Notes under the pieces: model-generated
Told to the model about the DNA's origin: nothing
Seen by the model: only the letters and a program-made list of their open reading frames with translations
Databases searched by the model: none
Position numbers and translations under genes: made by a program
Assembly (NCBI RefSeq): GCF_013186535.1
Contig: NZ_JABMCZ010000005.1
Coordinates: 868,001-932,000 of the forward strand
Source: Nocardia terpenica
GTDB lineage: Bacteria > Actinomycetota > Actinomycetes > Mycobacteriales > Mycobacteriaceae
DNA: 64,000 nucleotides
Reading direction: 5' to 3'
Shown here: positions 54,578-63,088 of the stretch, piece by piece
How positions within the stretch are numbered: the first letter of the stretch is position 1
Layout: every line of letters begins with the position of its first letter

Positions 54578-55540
54578 GTGGGTGCGAAGGCTTTCGCCTC
54601 CTCGGCGGATCTCGGCGAGAAGGCGCAGACCCTCGAGGTGCTGGCCGACGGCGTGTACGCGCTGACCGCGGAGGGCGATCCGAATATCGGCGCGATCGAG
54701 GGCGAGGATTTCGTGGTCTGCTTCGAGGCGCTGGCGACGCCGGCGGCCGCGCGGCAGTGGCTGGCGATCCTGCGCGAGCACACCGACAAGCCGGTCAGGT
54801 ATCTGGTCCTGTCGCACTATCACGCGGTGCGCGTGCTCGGCGCCAGCGCCTTCGACGCGGAGGTGATCATCGCGCACGACACCACACGCGCGCTCATCGC
54901 CGAGCGCGGGCGGCAGGATTGGGAGTCCGAATTCGGGCGCATGCCAAGGCTTTTCAAGCAGCCGGAGACGATCCCGGGCCTGTCGTGGCCGACCCAGACC
55001 TTCTCCGACGCGGTGACCATCGATCTCGGCGGCGACCGCGGAGACCTGCACCTGAGATTCCTCGGGCGCGGGCACACCGAGGGTGACATCGTCGCCTGGC
55101 TGCCGGGGCACAAGATCCTCTTCGCGGGTGATCTGGTCGAGGCCGAGGCCGCCCTGTACACCGGCGACGCCTTCCACCGTGAGTGGTCGTCGACCACCCT
55201 CGATGCCGTCGCGGCACTCGGCGCCGAGCGACTCGTCGGCGGCCGCGGCGCGGTCGTGCAGGGGCGCGAAGCCTGCGCCGCGGCGGTCGAGCAGACCCGG
55301 CACTTCCTGACGGTGCTGCTGCACGAGGTCGGCGCGGTGCACGAGCGCGGCGGGACCCTCCGGGAGGCGTTCGAGTCCGCCCACGCCGCCCTCTACGACC
55401 GGTACGGGCACTGGCCGATCTTCGAGCACTGCCTGCCGTTCGACGTCTCGCGCCTGTGGGACGAGCTGTCGGGCATCGAGCGGCCCGTCATCTGGACCGC
55501 GGAGCGCGACCGAGAAGTCTGGAATCTGTTGCAGGACTGA
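54578..55540 (+). CDS. MBL-fold hydrolase-like protein with altered metal motif
   Basis: A 320-residue metallo-beta-lactamase-fold protein. The usual HxHxDH metal motif reads SHYHAVRVLG: His80 and His82 are kept, but the Asp and third His are Val84 and Arg85. A later His (RGHTEGD) and Asp (FAGDLVE) are kept. One of the two metal sites should therefore be lost or changed. Start GTG at 54578 has GGAGG 5 bases upstream. Eleven bases separate it from the FAD monooxygenase, so they form an operon. In related bacteria such proteins accompany aromatic-ring hydroxylases, suggesting hydrolysis of a ring-cleavage or lactone intermediate; this is inferred. Confidence 0.85.
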   Translation: MGAKAFASSADLGEKAQTLEVLADGVYALTAEGDPNIGAIEGEDFVVCFEALATPAAARQWLAILREHTDKPVRYLVLSHYHAVRVLGASAFDAEVIIAHDTTRALIAERGRQDWESEFGRMPRLFKQPETIPGLSWPTQTFSDAVTIDLGGDRGDLHLRFLGRGHTEGDIVAWLPGHKILFAGDLVEAEAALYTGDAFHREWSSTTLDAVAALGAERLVGGRGAVVQGREACAAAVEQTRHFLTVLLHEVGAVHERGGTLREAFESAHAALYDRYGHWPIFEHCLPFDVSRLWDELSGIERPVIWTAERDREVWNLLQD

Positions 55541-55550
55541 GGGCTTCGAG

Positions 55551-57152
55551 GTGACAACCGGCAAGGCGGTCGCCGTCGTCGGTAACGGTCCGGTGGGACA
55601 GACCGCCGCGCTGCTGCTGGCCCGCCGGGGAATTCCGGTGACGGTGCTCGATTCCCGCCCGAGGCGCGACGCCGTCGGCTCCAAGGCGATCTGCCAGCAG
55701 CGCGATGTGCTCGATATCTGGGAGAGCGTCGGCGCCGGGCGGCGGATCGCCGACGAGGCGGTCACCTGGACCACCGCGCGCACCTTCTACCGCGATCGCG
55801 AACTGTTCGCCTACGACCTGCCCGACCCCGGCCACTCGACCTTCCCGCCCTTCGTCAATATCTCCCAGACCCGCACCGAGCAGATCCTCGACGACCGCAT
55901 CGCCGAATCCGGCCTGATCGACGTCCGCTGGGGACACACCGTCACCGACATCGACCAGGACCACACCGGAGTCCGCCTGCGCTGCACCACAGTACGCGGA
56001 GAAACCACGGTGATCGCCGCCTACGCGATCGCCTGCACCGGCGCACACAGCGACGACCTGCGCGCCGCACTCGGCGTCGACTTCGGCGGCGAGTCCTTCG
56101 ACGACCGTTTCCTCATCTGCGACATCCGTGCCGACCTGCCCGGCTGGGCCGACGAACGCCGCTTCTACTTCGACCCCGCCTGGAACCCCGGCCGCCAGGT
56201 ACTCATCCACCCCTGCCCCGACTCGACCTTCCGCATCGACTGGCAGGTCCCCGGCGACTACGATCTCGACACCGAAACAGCCAACGGCGCACTCGACGCT
56301 CGCATCCGCCGCATAGTCGGCGATGCCCCCTACGAGATCGTCTGGAACTCGGTGTACCGCTTCCATTCTCGCGTCGTCGACCGAATGCGAGTGAATCGCG
56401 TACTGCTGGCGGGCGATTGCGCACACCTGGTATCGCCGTTCGGCGCGCGCGGCCTGAACTCCGGCGTAGCCGACGCCGAAAACGCCGCCTGGAAACTGGC
56501 TTTCGTCCTCAACGCCTGGGCCCCGGATGAACTACTGGACACCTACCACGACGAAAGACACGCCGCCGCACTGGAAAACATCGAAGTCACCACCGCCACC
56601 ATGAACTTCCTGGTACCGCACACCGGCCAACAGCACCGCACCCGCCGCGAAACCCTGGAACGCGCGACCACCGATCCCACCGCCCGGGCGGCCGTCGACT
56701 CCGGCCGCCTGTCCGAACCCTTCTGGTACGCCGACTCACCCCTCACCACCCCGAACCCCCACCACCCCTGCCACGGCCGCCCCGCCCGCGGCACCATGCA
56801 CCCCGCCGCGCCCGGCACCATCGTCCCCGACACCCCGATCGCCCTACCGGGCGGGACCAACCGCCTACGCGCCCTCGCCCGCACCGGATTTCTCCTGCTG
56901 ACCACGCCGGGCGTGAACGCCAAGTCCCTGGCCCACTGCGCGGCCACCGCAACCCCCGCACCGACCACCACCCTGGCGCTCACGACCATAGACCCCGACG
57001 GAACCCTCTCCACCGCACTGCAATCCAACCCCGGCGAAGTCTGGCTGATACGCCCCGACGCCCACATAGCAGCAACACTGCCCCACCCCACCCCCAACGC
57101 CCTGACCACCGCAATCCGCCGCGCCAGCGGTCACCCCCCGACAACCGCGTAG
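55551..57152 (+). CDS. FAD-dependent aromatic monooxygenase (MhpA/PheA-like)
   Basis: A 533-residue flavoprotein hydroxylase of the 3-(3-hydroxyphenyl)propionate/phenol hydroxylase type. FAD motif VVGNGPVGQTAALLLARRG at residues about 9-27, the second FAD motif with VLLAGDCAHLVSPFGARGLNSG around residue 283, and a C-terminal thioredoxin-like domain expected for the class. The start is a GTG at 55551 with GAGGG about 7 bases upstream. The C-terminal region (after about residue 400) uses many ACC/CCC codons and Pro/Thr, unlike the first half. It overlaps the convergent cyclase-family gene by 22 bases. Confidence 0.88.
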   Translation: MTTGKAVAVVGNGPVGQTAALLLARRGIPVTVLDSRPRRDAVGSKAICQQRDVLDIWESVGAGRRIADEAVTWTTARTFYRDRELFAYDLPDPGHSTFPPFVNISQTRTEQILDDRIAESGLIDVRWGHTVTDIDQDHTGVRLRCTTVRGETTVIAAYAIACTGAHSDDLRAALGVDFGGESFDDRFLICDIRADLPGWADERRFYFDPAWNPGRQVLIHPCPDSTFRIDWQVPGDYDLDTETANGALDARIRRIVGDAPYEIVWNSVYRFHSRVVDRMRVNRVLLAGDCAHLVSPFGARGLNSGVADAENAAWKLAFVLNAWAPDELLDTYHDERHAAALENIEVTTATMNFLVPHTGQQHRTRRETLERATTDPTARAAVDSGRLSEPFWYADSPLTTPNPHHPCHGRPARGTMHPAAPGTIVPDTPIALPGGTNRLRALARTGFLLLTTPGVNAKSLAHCAATATPAPTTTLALTTIDPDGTLSTALQSNPGEVWLIRPDAHIAATLPHPTPNALTTAIRRASGHPPTTA

Positions 57153-57919
57153 GCACGGACCGGGTAGGTACCCACTCCGGCCACGGCCAGCGGGGCGGCA
57201 TGAAAACGGAACCCGTTCGGCGGCAACCGATTCAACCCGAACAGGTGCTCCACGATCGGTATCCCCGCGGCCAGCAGCGCGGTATGCGCGGGACCGGTGC
57301 CGTCGATATTGCGCGAGTCGATACCGACCAGCGCCGGGCGCTGCGCGACAAGCCAGTCGACGGCATCGGCGGTCAGATACGGATGCCCGTGCAAGTAGTC
57401 CTCGCTCCCCCAGTGCCGATCCCAGCCGGTGTGGATGAGCACCGCGCGACCGGTCACCTCGTGCGCCGCCAGCGCTGCCCGCTCGATCGCGGGATCGTCG
57501 GCCCCGGTCAGCCTGACCACGATGCCCTCGAGATCGGCCACGCCACCGATCCCCACTCCGGTGTTGGCTACCAGCGTAATTCGGCTGAGGTGGTCCGAGA
57601 TCTGCGGCCCCGATACGCCCGGGTGGGTGATCATATCGTCGCAAATCACCCGGCCGAGCTCCACTACCTTCCGGGACACCGGGCCGCTCGCATCCGCACC
57701 GCGTGACCCCTTGTGGGACTCCCGAATCAGCCGCTTACCACCGATCGCCACGGTGCCCACCATCAACAGGCCGAGGTGCCGCACGAACAACTCGCCCAGC
57801 GCCGCATCGGATATGTCTTCGCCGGGTATATCCAGCCGAAACCCCTCCACACGCAGCGAACCACCGTTACTGAACGTCACCGCGGCGTCGAACTCGACGC
57901 GCCATTCCACAGTCTCCAT
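57131..57919 (-). CDS. Cyclase-family protein with N-terminal extra domain and missing active-site block
   Basis: A 262-residue protein. Residues 1 to about 75 (WRVEFDAAVTFSNGG... FVRHLGLLMVG) form a small domain found near aromatic-catabolic enzymes. From about residue 80 it is a cyclase/kynurenine-formamidase-like fold (VVELGRVICDDMITHPGVSGP... HTGWDRHWG... GIDSRNIDG). Typical members have a metal motif like GTYLDxPxHR about 30-40 residues after the DHLSR segment. Here DHLSR runs straight into ITLVANTGVGIGGVADLEG, so the metal motif and the region before it seem deleted in frame. The start is uncertain: ATG at 57919 or GTG at 57925, neither with a good ribosome-binding site. Probably inactive or altered. 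It overlaps the convergent monooxygenase by 22 bases. Confidence 0.7.
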   Translation of the reverse strand: METVEWRVEFDAAVTFSNGGSLRVEGFRLDIPGEDISDAALGELFVRHLGLLMVGTVAIGGKRLIRESHKGSRGADASGPVSRKVVELGRVICDDMITHPGVSGPQISDHLSRITLVANTGVGIGGVADLEGIVVRLTGADDPAIERAALAAHEVTGRAVLIHTGWDRHWGSEDYLHGHPYLTADAVDWLVAQRPALVGIDSRNIDGTGPAHTALLAAGIPIVEHLFGLNRLPPNGFRFHAAPLAVAGVGTYPVRAYAVVGG

Positions 57920-57967
57920 CGACACCAGAGTGTCAGGATCGCGACTAGACCGCGACGGCAATCCGAA

Positions 57968-58123
57968 TCAGTGGCGGCACAGTTCGGCGTAACGGCCGTT
58001 CGCCGCGAGCAGCTCGGTGTGGGTGCCCTGTTCGATTATTCGACCCGCCTCGAGGACCACTATGCGGTGGGCATGGCGGATTGTGGCTTCGGATGCCGTG
58101 TCCAGGGTTGCGGTGGCCTCGTC
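57968..58123 (-). pseudogene. Remnant of an ABC-transporter ATPase
   Basis: The last ~50 codons of an ABC exporter ATPase. The D-loop region DEATATLDTASEATI is followed directly by RHAHRIVVLEAGRIIEQGTH and the usual end GRYAELCRH. The intervening block, which should hold the H-loop (IVIAHRLST) and about 20 residues, is missing, and there is no Walker A or signature sequence upstream. It lies 49 bases upstream of the cyclase-family start on the same strand. Confidence 0.8.
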
Positions 58124-58326
58124 GATCGACCTGCTCCCCCACCCCCGACCAACCCCCGACCGACGCCCCGGCAGCCACATAACCCTCAGCCGCGCCGCCC
58201 GGCAGACCGGCAGGTCCGGTCGACCGGCAACGGCGCGGCGCGGTTGCCGACGACGTCGGGCATGAGATGCTACCCCGGCGCGATGGTGGTGTTTAGCAGT
58301 GAAATCGACTGGGGGAGAGAGAATCC

Positions 58327-58941
58327 GTGCGGTGGTGGAAGATCGAGGACTCGTTGCCCCGGCGGGTGCTGGGGCTTTTCGGTCTGCTGCAGGCGGATTC
58401 ACCCGCATTATCACCGAATGTGAGCTATCGGAGGTTCCGCGCCGAGGGCACCCGTACGCCCTCGGACGAGGCAGAGGAGCCCGGCGCGGTCTACCGGCTC
58501 GAAGAGTGGGCGAGAAACCGGGCGATCGGGGCCTTCGCCGTGCGGCTGAACAGGCTGTTCGACACCGCACATCCTCCGGACCGTAGGCCGCACACCGACG
58601 CCGAGGTGGTGGCCGCGCTGACGGCCTCCGGTCATCCGATCTCGAAACCGTATCTGGCGCAGCTGCGGTCGGGACAGCGGGCCGATCCGTCCGAGGAGAC
58701 GGTGGCCGCGCTGGCGAAGTTCTTCAAGGTCAAGCCGGACTACTTCGACAGCGACACCTACACCGCCACTGTCGATCACGACCTCCGGCTGCTGTCCCGG
58801 TTGCAGGGTGACGGACCGCGCCGGTTGGCGAGGCGGGCATTCGATTTGTCCGAAGAGGCGCAGAACCTGCTGATCTCCATCGCCGAGAAGCTGCGGGCGA
58901 GCGAGGGGTTGCCCGAGATTCCGCCGGACGGCACCGAATAG
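58327..58941 (+). CDS. EspR-like regulator with a long N-terminal extension
   Basis: A 204-residue protein. From about residue 69 it closely matches the EspR-type core (FAVRLNRLFDTAHPP, then ISKPYLAQLRSGQRADPSEETVAALAKFF read in parts, KPDYF), ending in a helical domain (DLSEEAQNLLISIAEKL). The first ~68 residues have no match to EspR that I can see. GTG start at 58327 has GGGGGAGAGAG about 5-15 bases upstream. Paralog of the gene at 36297-36749, with the same core but different flanks. It ends 1 base before the convergent TetR gene. Confidence 0.82.
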   Translation: MRWWKIEDSLPRRVLGLFGLLQADSPALSPNVSYRRFRAEGTRTPSDEAEEPGAVYRLEEWARNRAIGAFAVRLNRLFDTAHPPDRRPHTDAEVVAALTASGHPISKPYLAQLRSGQRADPSEETVAALAKFFKVKPDYFDSDTYTATVDHDLRLLSRLQGDGPRRLARRAFDLSEEAQNLLISIAEKLRASEGLPEIPPDGTE

Positions 58942-58942
58942 C

Positions 58943-59533
58943 TCACCGGCGGCTGTGCTCGCGGAGCAGGGGGAGCACGATGTCGTCGACGATCTCGATG
59001 ACGATGTCGTCGTCCGGAACGCCTTGCCGCAGATACTCGTTGCGCAGCAGGTCGAACGGCACCCGGGCGACTCGATCCGGTGGGCGGCGCGGTCCCAACT
59101 CGCCCCGGTCGGTGGCGCGGCGCGCCAGTTCCAGCACCAGCGTCTCCACCGGCGTATCGGCGAATTTGGCCCGCAGCGCGGCGGAAAGCTCTGGGTCACG
59201 GGCGGTTTCGGTGATCAGGCCGACCAGAACCGTGCCGGGGACGTGGTCGAATCGGTGAACCAGCCGCTGCAGCAGGGCGATCAGGTCCGAGCGCAGCGCG
59301 CCCGTATCGGGCAGTTCGCCCGCAATGGGGGCGTCGTGGCCGAGGGCCGCCAGGACCAGCGCCGGGCGACTGGGCCAGCGCCGGTAGAGCACGGGCTTGC
59401 TGGTATTGGCCCGGACGGCCACCCCCTCCATGGTCAGCTTCTGGTAGCCGACCTCGGCCAGCTCGTCCAGGACGGCCCGGAAGATCGCCCGCTCCAGCGT
59501 CTCGCCTCGCCGGCGGGAGGTGGCGGACGGCAT
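58943..59533 (-). CDS. TetR-family transcriptional regulator
   Basis: A 196-residue repressor-type protein. The N-terminal helix-turn-helix is LTMEGVAVRANTSKPVLYRRWPSR (residues about 33-56). The C-terminal ligand domain is of the TetR_C_16/C_11-like kind. GAGGGG lies 7 bases upstream of the ATG. Divergent from a cytochrome P450 gene, with palindromes in the 127-base gap. Likely controls the P450 and itself. Confidence 0.9.
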   Translation of the reverse strand: MPSATSRRRGETLERAIFRAVLDELAEVGYQKLTMEGVAVRANTSKPVLYRRWPSRPALVLAALGHDAPIAGELPDTGALRSDLIALLQRLVHRFDHVPGTVLVGLITETARDPELSAALRAKFADTPVETLVLELARRATDRGELGPRRPPDRVARVPFDLLRNEYLRQGVPDDDIVIEIVDDIVLPLLREHSRR

Positions 59534-59580
59534 GAACGATCCCCTCTCTGTGCCAAATCTCTTGCGGCGCTTACCGGGTC

Positions 59581-59614
59581 AGTCTAGACTCGATCACATA
59601 AGGTACTACCGTTT
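59581..59614. promoter_or_regulatory. Two palindromes between TetR and P450 genes
   Basis: AGTCTAGACT (59581-59590) is a perfect 10-base palindrome, and GGTA-C-TACC (59602-59610) is a perfect 9-base one, flanked by partly symmetric A/T. The second resembles TetR-family half-site spacing and overlaps the AT-rich P450 promoter zone (TTTCTTATTTTCT). Good candidate operators for the adjacent TetR protein. Confidence 0.6.
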
Positions 59615-59660
59615 CTTATTTTCTCTTTACCTTGTCGCTTTTCCGTCCGGAGGCCGACTC

Positions 59661-60887
59661 ATGACCGAAATCATCGCCTCGCGCACCCAACCCGAACCGC
59701 CGGAGCTCCCGCTCGACCGGGAGTGTCCCTACCGCCCCTCGGCCGACTACGACAACCTCAGGGACCGGGGTTCGGTCGGCCGGGTGCGGCTGTTCGACGG
59801 CACGCTCGTCTGGGCGGTGACCGACCACGCCGACGCCCGCGCGCTGCTCGCCCACCCCGGCATCTCCTCCGACCGCTCCCACCCGAACTTCCCGGTCGCC
59901 TTCCCGGCCGCGGCCACCCTGCTGCGCCGACGGCGAAAAGACTCCTCCGGCAATACCTTCGCCGCACTGATCGGCGTCGACGCGCCCGAACACGGCAGGC
60001 AGCGGCGGATGCTCATTCCCAGCTTCACCGTCAAACGCATTGCGCAACTACGGCCTTCGATCCAACGAATCGTGGACCAGCGGCTCGACGATATGCTCCG
60101 GCACGGCTCCCCCGCCGACCTGGTCGCCTCCTTCGCCCTCCCGGTGCCGTCGATGGTGATCTGCGCGCTGCTCGGCGTCCCCTACGCCGACCACGAGTTC
60201 TTCGAAACGCAGGCCCGGCTGCGGCTGGATCCCGAGCGGGGCGTCGAGGCGATCGATCGGCTGGAGGACTACCTGGACCGGCTCATCCGGGACAAGCAGA
60301 CCACCCCGGGCGACGGCCTGCTCGACGACCTGATCGCCGGACCCCTGCGCACCGGCGATCTCGATCGCGCCCAATTGGTCAGCTTCGCCCTGATCCTGCT
60401 CATCGCGGGCCACGACACCACCGCGAACATGATCGCCCTGGGCACCCTGTACCTGCTGGAACATCCCGACCGGCTGGCCGAACTGCGCGCCGACCCCGAC
60501 CTGATCCCCGCCGCCGTGGAGGAACTACTGCGCTTCGTCTCGCTCGTACCCGCACTCTCGCGTGTCGCCGTGGCCGACATCGAAATCGGCGGACAACTCA
60601 TCCGCGCCGGAGAGGGCGTCATGGTGCTCCTCGGCGCCGCCAACCACGACCCCGACCTCACCGCCCACCCCGAAGACCTCGACCTCCACCGCCCCGACCG
60701 CCGCCACATAGCCTTCGGCTACGGCATCCACCAGTGCCTAGGCCAAAACCTCGCCCGCACCGAACTCCACATCGCCTTCCGCACCCTACTAGACCGCATC
60801 CCCACCCTCCACCTCGCGGGCCCAGCCGAACGCTCCCCATTCCGTTCCGCCATCGCCGGAATCACCGCCCTACCGGTCGCCTGGTAA
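59661..60887 (+). CDS. Cytochrome P450 (CYP105-like)
   Basis: A 408-residue class I bacterial P450. The I-helix oxygen-binding motif is AGHDTTA, the ExxR motif is EELLR, and the heme loop FGYGIHQCLGQNLAR places the thiolate at Cys359. Length is normal. The ATG at 59661 has GGAGG 7 bases upstream. Unlike many CYP105 loci there is no ferredoxin gene directly downstream; the next complete gene is an FAD hydroxylase. The substrate is unknown; the divergent TetR regulator suggests a small inducer such as a xenobiotic or fatty acid. Confidence 0.92.
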   Translation: MTEIIASRTQPEPPELPLDRECPYRPSADYDNLRDRGSVGRVRLFDGTLVWAVTDHADARALLAHPGISSDRSHPNFPVAFPAAATLLRRRRKDSSGNTFAALIGVDAPEHGRQRRMLIPSFTVKRIAQLRPSIQRIVDQRLDDMLRHGSPADLVASFALPVPSMVICALLGVPYADHEFFETQARLRLDPERGVEAIDRLEDYLDRLIRDKQTTPGDGLLDDLIAGPLRTGDLDRAQLVSFALILLIAGHDTTANMIALGTLYLLEHPDRLAELRADPDLIPAAVEELLRFVSLVPALSRVAVADIEIGGQLIRAGEGVMVLLGAANHDPDLTAHPEDLDLHRPDRRHIAFGYGIHQCLGQNLARTELHIAFRTLLDRIPTLHLAGPAERSPFRSAIAGITALPVAW

Positions 60888-61019
60888 ACAACACTCGCAC
60901 AACGAAATCGGGTGATCGGCGACATCACCGGAATGACGAGGAGAGCCTTCGACTACGTGCTCAACTTCGATTCCAGTTCGGATCGCATTCCCGCACCTCG
61001 GCTGTGAGGGAGGACAACG

Positions 61020-62210
61020 ATGGACCCGGGGATTGATGTGGTGGTGGTCGGCGGCGGGGTGGCGGGTCTGGCCGCCGCGTCGGCGCTGGCCCGTGATGAC
61101 CGCCGGGTTCGGCTGGTGGAGAAGGCGTCCGAGTTCGGTGAGGTCGGTGCGGGACTTCAGCTGGGGCCCAACGCAACTCGCATCCTGGCCGAGTGGGGAC
61201 TGCTCGATCGGGTGATCGCCTCGGGGGTGCTGCCCGCACGGTTGGTGCTGCGGGACGCACGCGACGGGCGCGAGCTGATCGCTCTCGATCTCGGCGAGGG
61301 GTTCCGGCAGCGGTACGGCGGCCCCTATGTGGTGACCCACCGCAGCGACCTGCACGGCATCCTGCTCGACGCGGCCGCGGCGGCCGGGGTGGAACTGCGC
61401 ACCGACAGTGAGGTCGTCGCCGTACGGTTCGACACCGACAGCGCGACAACAACATTGGCGTCGGGAGCGGAGTTGGTCAGCCGGGTGGTGCTCGGCGCGG
61501 ACGGTCTCCATTCGCGGCTGCGGTCGCTGATCTCCGACGATGCTCCGGTGCCATCGGGCTATGTGGCCTATCGGGGAACGGTGTCGGCCGCCGAGGTCGA
61601 GCACGCCGGGTCCGATGTCGTCGGCTGGATCGGCCCGGACTGCCATCTGGTCCAGTATCCCCTACGCCGACACGAGATTTTGAATCAGGTCGCCGTATTC
61701 CGCAGCCCCCGTGCCGATTCGGCTGCATCCGAGTGGAGCGATCCCGATGAACTCGACGCGGCCTTCGCCCGATGCTGCGCCCCGGTGCGGTCCGCGCTCG
61801 GCAATCTCCGGCGGGATCGCCGGTGGCCGATGAGCGATCGGGAACCGCTGGCGCGGTGGAGCCGAGATCGGTTGCTGCTCATCGGCGATGCCGCCCACCC
61901 CATGCTGCAATACCTGGCCCAGGGGGCATGCCAGGCCATCGAGGACGCCCGCGAACTCACGCGCGCGCTCGGCGACGGCCCCCTCGACACCACGCACTGG
62001 CGGCAGGCCGTCGAGATCTTCCACGAACGCCGGGTGCCCCGCGCCACGCGCATACAGGCCACCGCACGCTGGTGGGGCGACCTGTGGCATTGCGACGGCA
62101 TGGCGGCCACCCTGCGCAATGCCTATCTGCGCGACCACGATTCGACCATCGTCCGCCACATCGACTGGCTGTACGGAGCGACGGGCGACTACTCGGGGAC
62201 CAAGGCGTAG
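61020..62210 (+). CDS. FAD-dependent hydroxylase (salicylate-hydroxylase-like)
   Basis: A 396-residue group A flavin monooxygenase. FAD motif VVVVGGGVAGLAAASALAR at residues about 7-25, DG-type motif LGADGLHSRLRSLI near residue 157, and the second FAD motif RLLLIGDAAHPMLQYLAQGACQAIEDA near 287. It is of the salicylate/3-hydroxybenzoate hydroxylase type. GGGAGG lies 6-11 bases before the ATG. 132 bases separate it from the P450 gene on the same strand; they may share a transcript. Overlaps the small convergent gene by 22 bases. Confidence 0.9.
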   Translation: MDPGIDVVVVGGGVAGLAAASALARDDRRVRLVEKASEFGEVGAGLQLGPNATRILAEWGLLDRVIASGVLPARLVLRDARDGRELIALDLGEGFRQRYGGPYVVTHRSDLHGILLDAAAAAGVELRTDSEVVAVRFDTDSATTTLASGAELVSRVVLGADGLHSRLRSLISDDAPVPSGYVAYRGTVSAAEVEHAGSDVVGWIGPDCHLVQYPLRRHEILNQVAVFRSPRADSAASEWSDPDELDAAFARCCAPVRSALGNLRRDRRWPMSDREPLARWSRDRLLLIGDAAHPMLQYLAQGACQAIEDARELTRALGDGPLDTTHWRQAVEIFHERRVPRATRIQATARWWGDLWHCDGMAATLRNAYLRDHDSTIVRHIDWLYGATGDYSGTKA

Positions 62211-62530
62211 ACCTTCACGACGAACGCATCGTGCGTCGAGCCGGAGGGATTGGCAATGTAGAAACCGCGGCGGGACAACGACTCCCGCTCCAACGGCACG
62301 GTCGTTCTCGTCCCGGATTCGATATTCGACAGAACGCGCTGATCGTAATTGGCCCGGACATCCACCATCACACTGAACCTGATGTGCCCGGTATCGGGCT
62401 CCGTCCGCCACACGAGCTCCCGCACCCCCGCCGGAACCCTGTCCAACGAGAAGTTCGAACTCGACCGATCCTTCTGCCCCCGCCGCGGCCGCCCATCCGA
62501 CCGAACCTCGGCAACCAGGACCTCCACCAT
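62189..62530 (-). CDS. Small protein of unknown function
   Basis: A 113-residue protein starting at an ATG with GGGAGG 6 bases upstream, which supports it being real. The sequence is rich in charged residues and beta-forming segments (ELVWRTEPDTGHIRF, MVDVRANYDQRVLSNI, GFYIANPSGSTHDAFVVKVYALVPE). No signal peptide or membrane segment. I do not recognise the family. It overlaps the convergent FAD-hydroxylase gene at the 3' ends. Confidence 0.6.
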   Translation of the reverse strand: MVEVLVAEVRSDGRPRRGQKDRSSSNFSLDRVPAGVRELVWRTEPDTGHIRFSVMVDVRANYDQRVLSNIESGTRTTVPLERESLSRRGFYIANPSGSTHDAFVVKVYALVPE

Positions 62531-62634
62531 CCTCGCCCTCCCGTCCCGCGAACCGTCCCACCGATGGACCCTACCAACCGGTACAGCATCCCACGGATTC
62601 CTAATGCCCGGTGGTACAGCGGGTTTCATCATGC

Positions 62635-62808
62635 CTACGTGGGGCGGAAGGTTGTGCGGTAGGCCGAGGGGTGCGCCTGCCCACCCTCCCGATACGGCGG
62701 CGCCACCAGCCGCCGCGCGACCCGATTGACGATCTCGGCCCCGTGCTGATCGCGCAGCAGATGCAGGCCGGTATCGATGGCGGCCGTCGTCCCCGCGGAG
62801 ACCCACCC
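62635..62808 (-). pseudogene. Remnant of a GlxA-type (DJ-1/AraC) regulator
   Basis: About 57 codons. WVSAGTTAAIDTGLHLLRDQHGAEIVNRVARRLVAPPYREGGQA in parts matches the end of the DJ-1/PfpI domain of GlxA-family regulators. It jumps at once to PSAYRTTFRPT-stop, which looks like the very end of the AraC-type DNA-binding domain. The intervening helix-turn-helix region (roughly 90-100 residues) and the whole N-terminal part are missing. Confidence 0.7.
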
Positions 62809-62860
62809 CGAAGCGCGCCCTGCCGGTGATCGACGTCCAGAACGACCCAACCCCTGCAAC

Positions 62861-63088
62861 AATGCCCTGATCTACGCCACCGAACACCTCATCGACGCCA
62901 CCGACACGGTATCCCTCCGCAACGCGGCCGGTCACGCCGCCGCCGACACGCACCGGGTCCTCAACGTCGTCATGCACTCGCAGTTCGCGGCGGTCGCTAC
63001 TACGGACAAGCGGATCGGCTACGTACACCGCCAGGAACCCGCAGCGATCGGGAACCTACTCGGCTCTTGTGTCCAGGCACCATACTGA
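62861..63088 (+). pseudogene. Possible N-truncated reading frame
   Basis: An open frame reading ALIYATEHLIDATDTVSLRN... that looks protein-like (amphipathic helices) but has no nearby start codon with a ribosome-binding site, and overlaps the 3' end of the SLOG-like gene on the other strand. The apparent start inside the GlxA remnant is not credible. Could be a broken gene tail or chance; no family recognised. Confidence 0.25.

Noticed and set aside
62777..62860. Upstream extension of the plus-strand frame at 62861 as a coding start
   Set aside because: The first part runs antisense through the GlxA remnant and lacks a ribosome-binding site.
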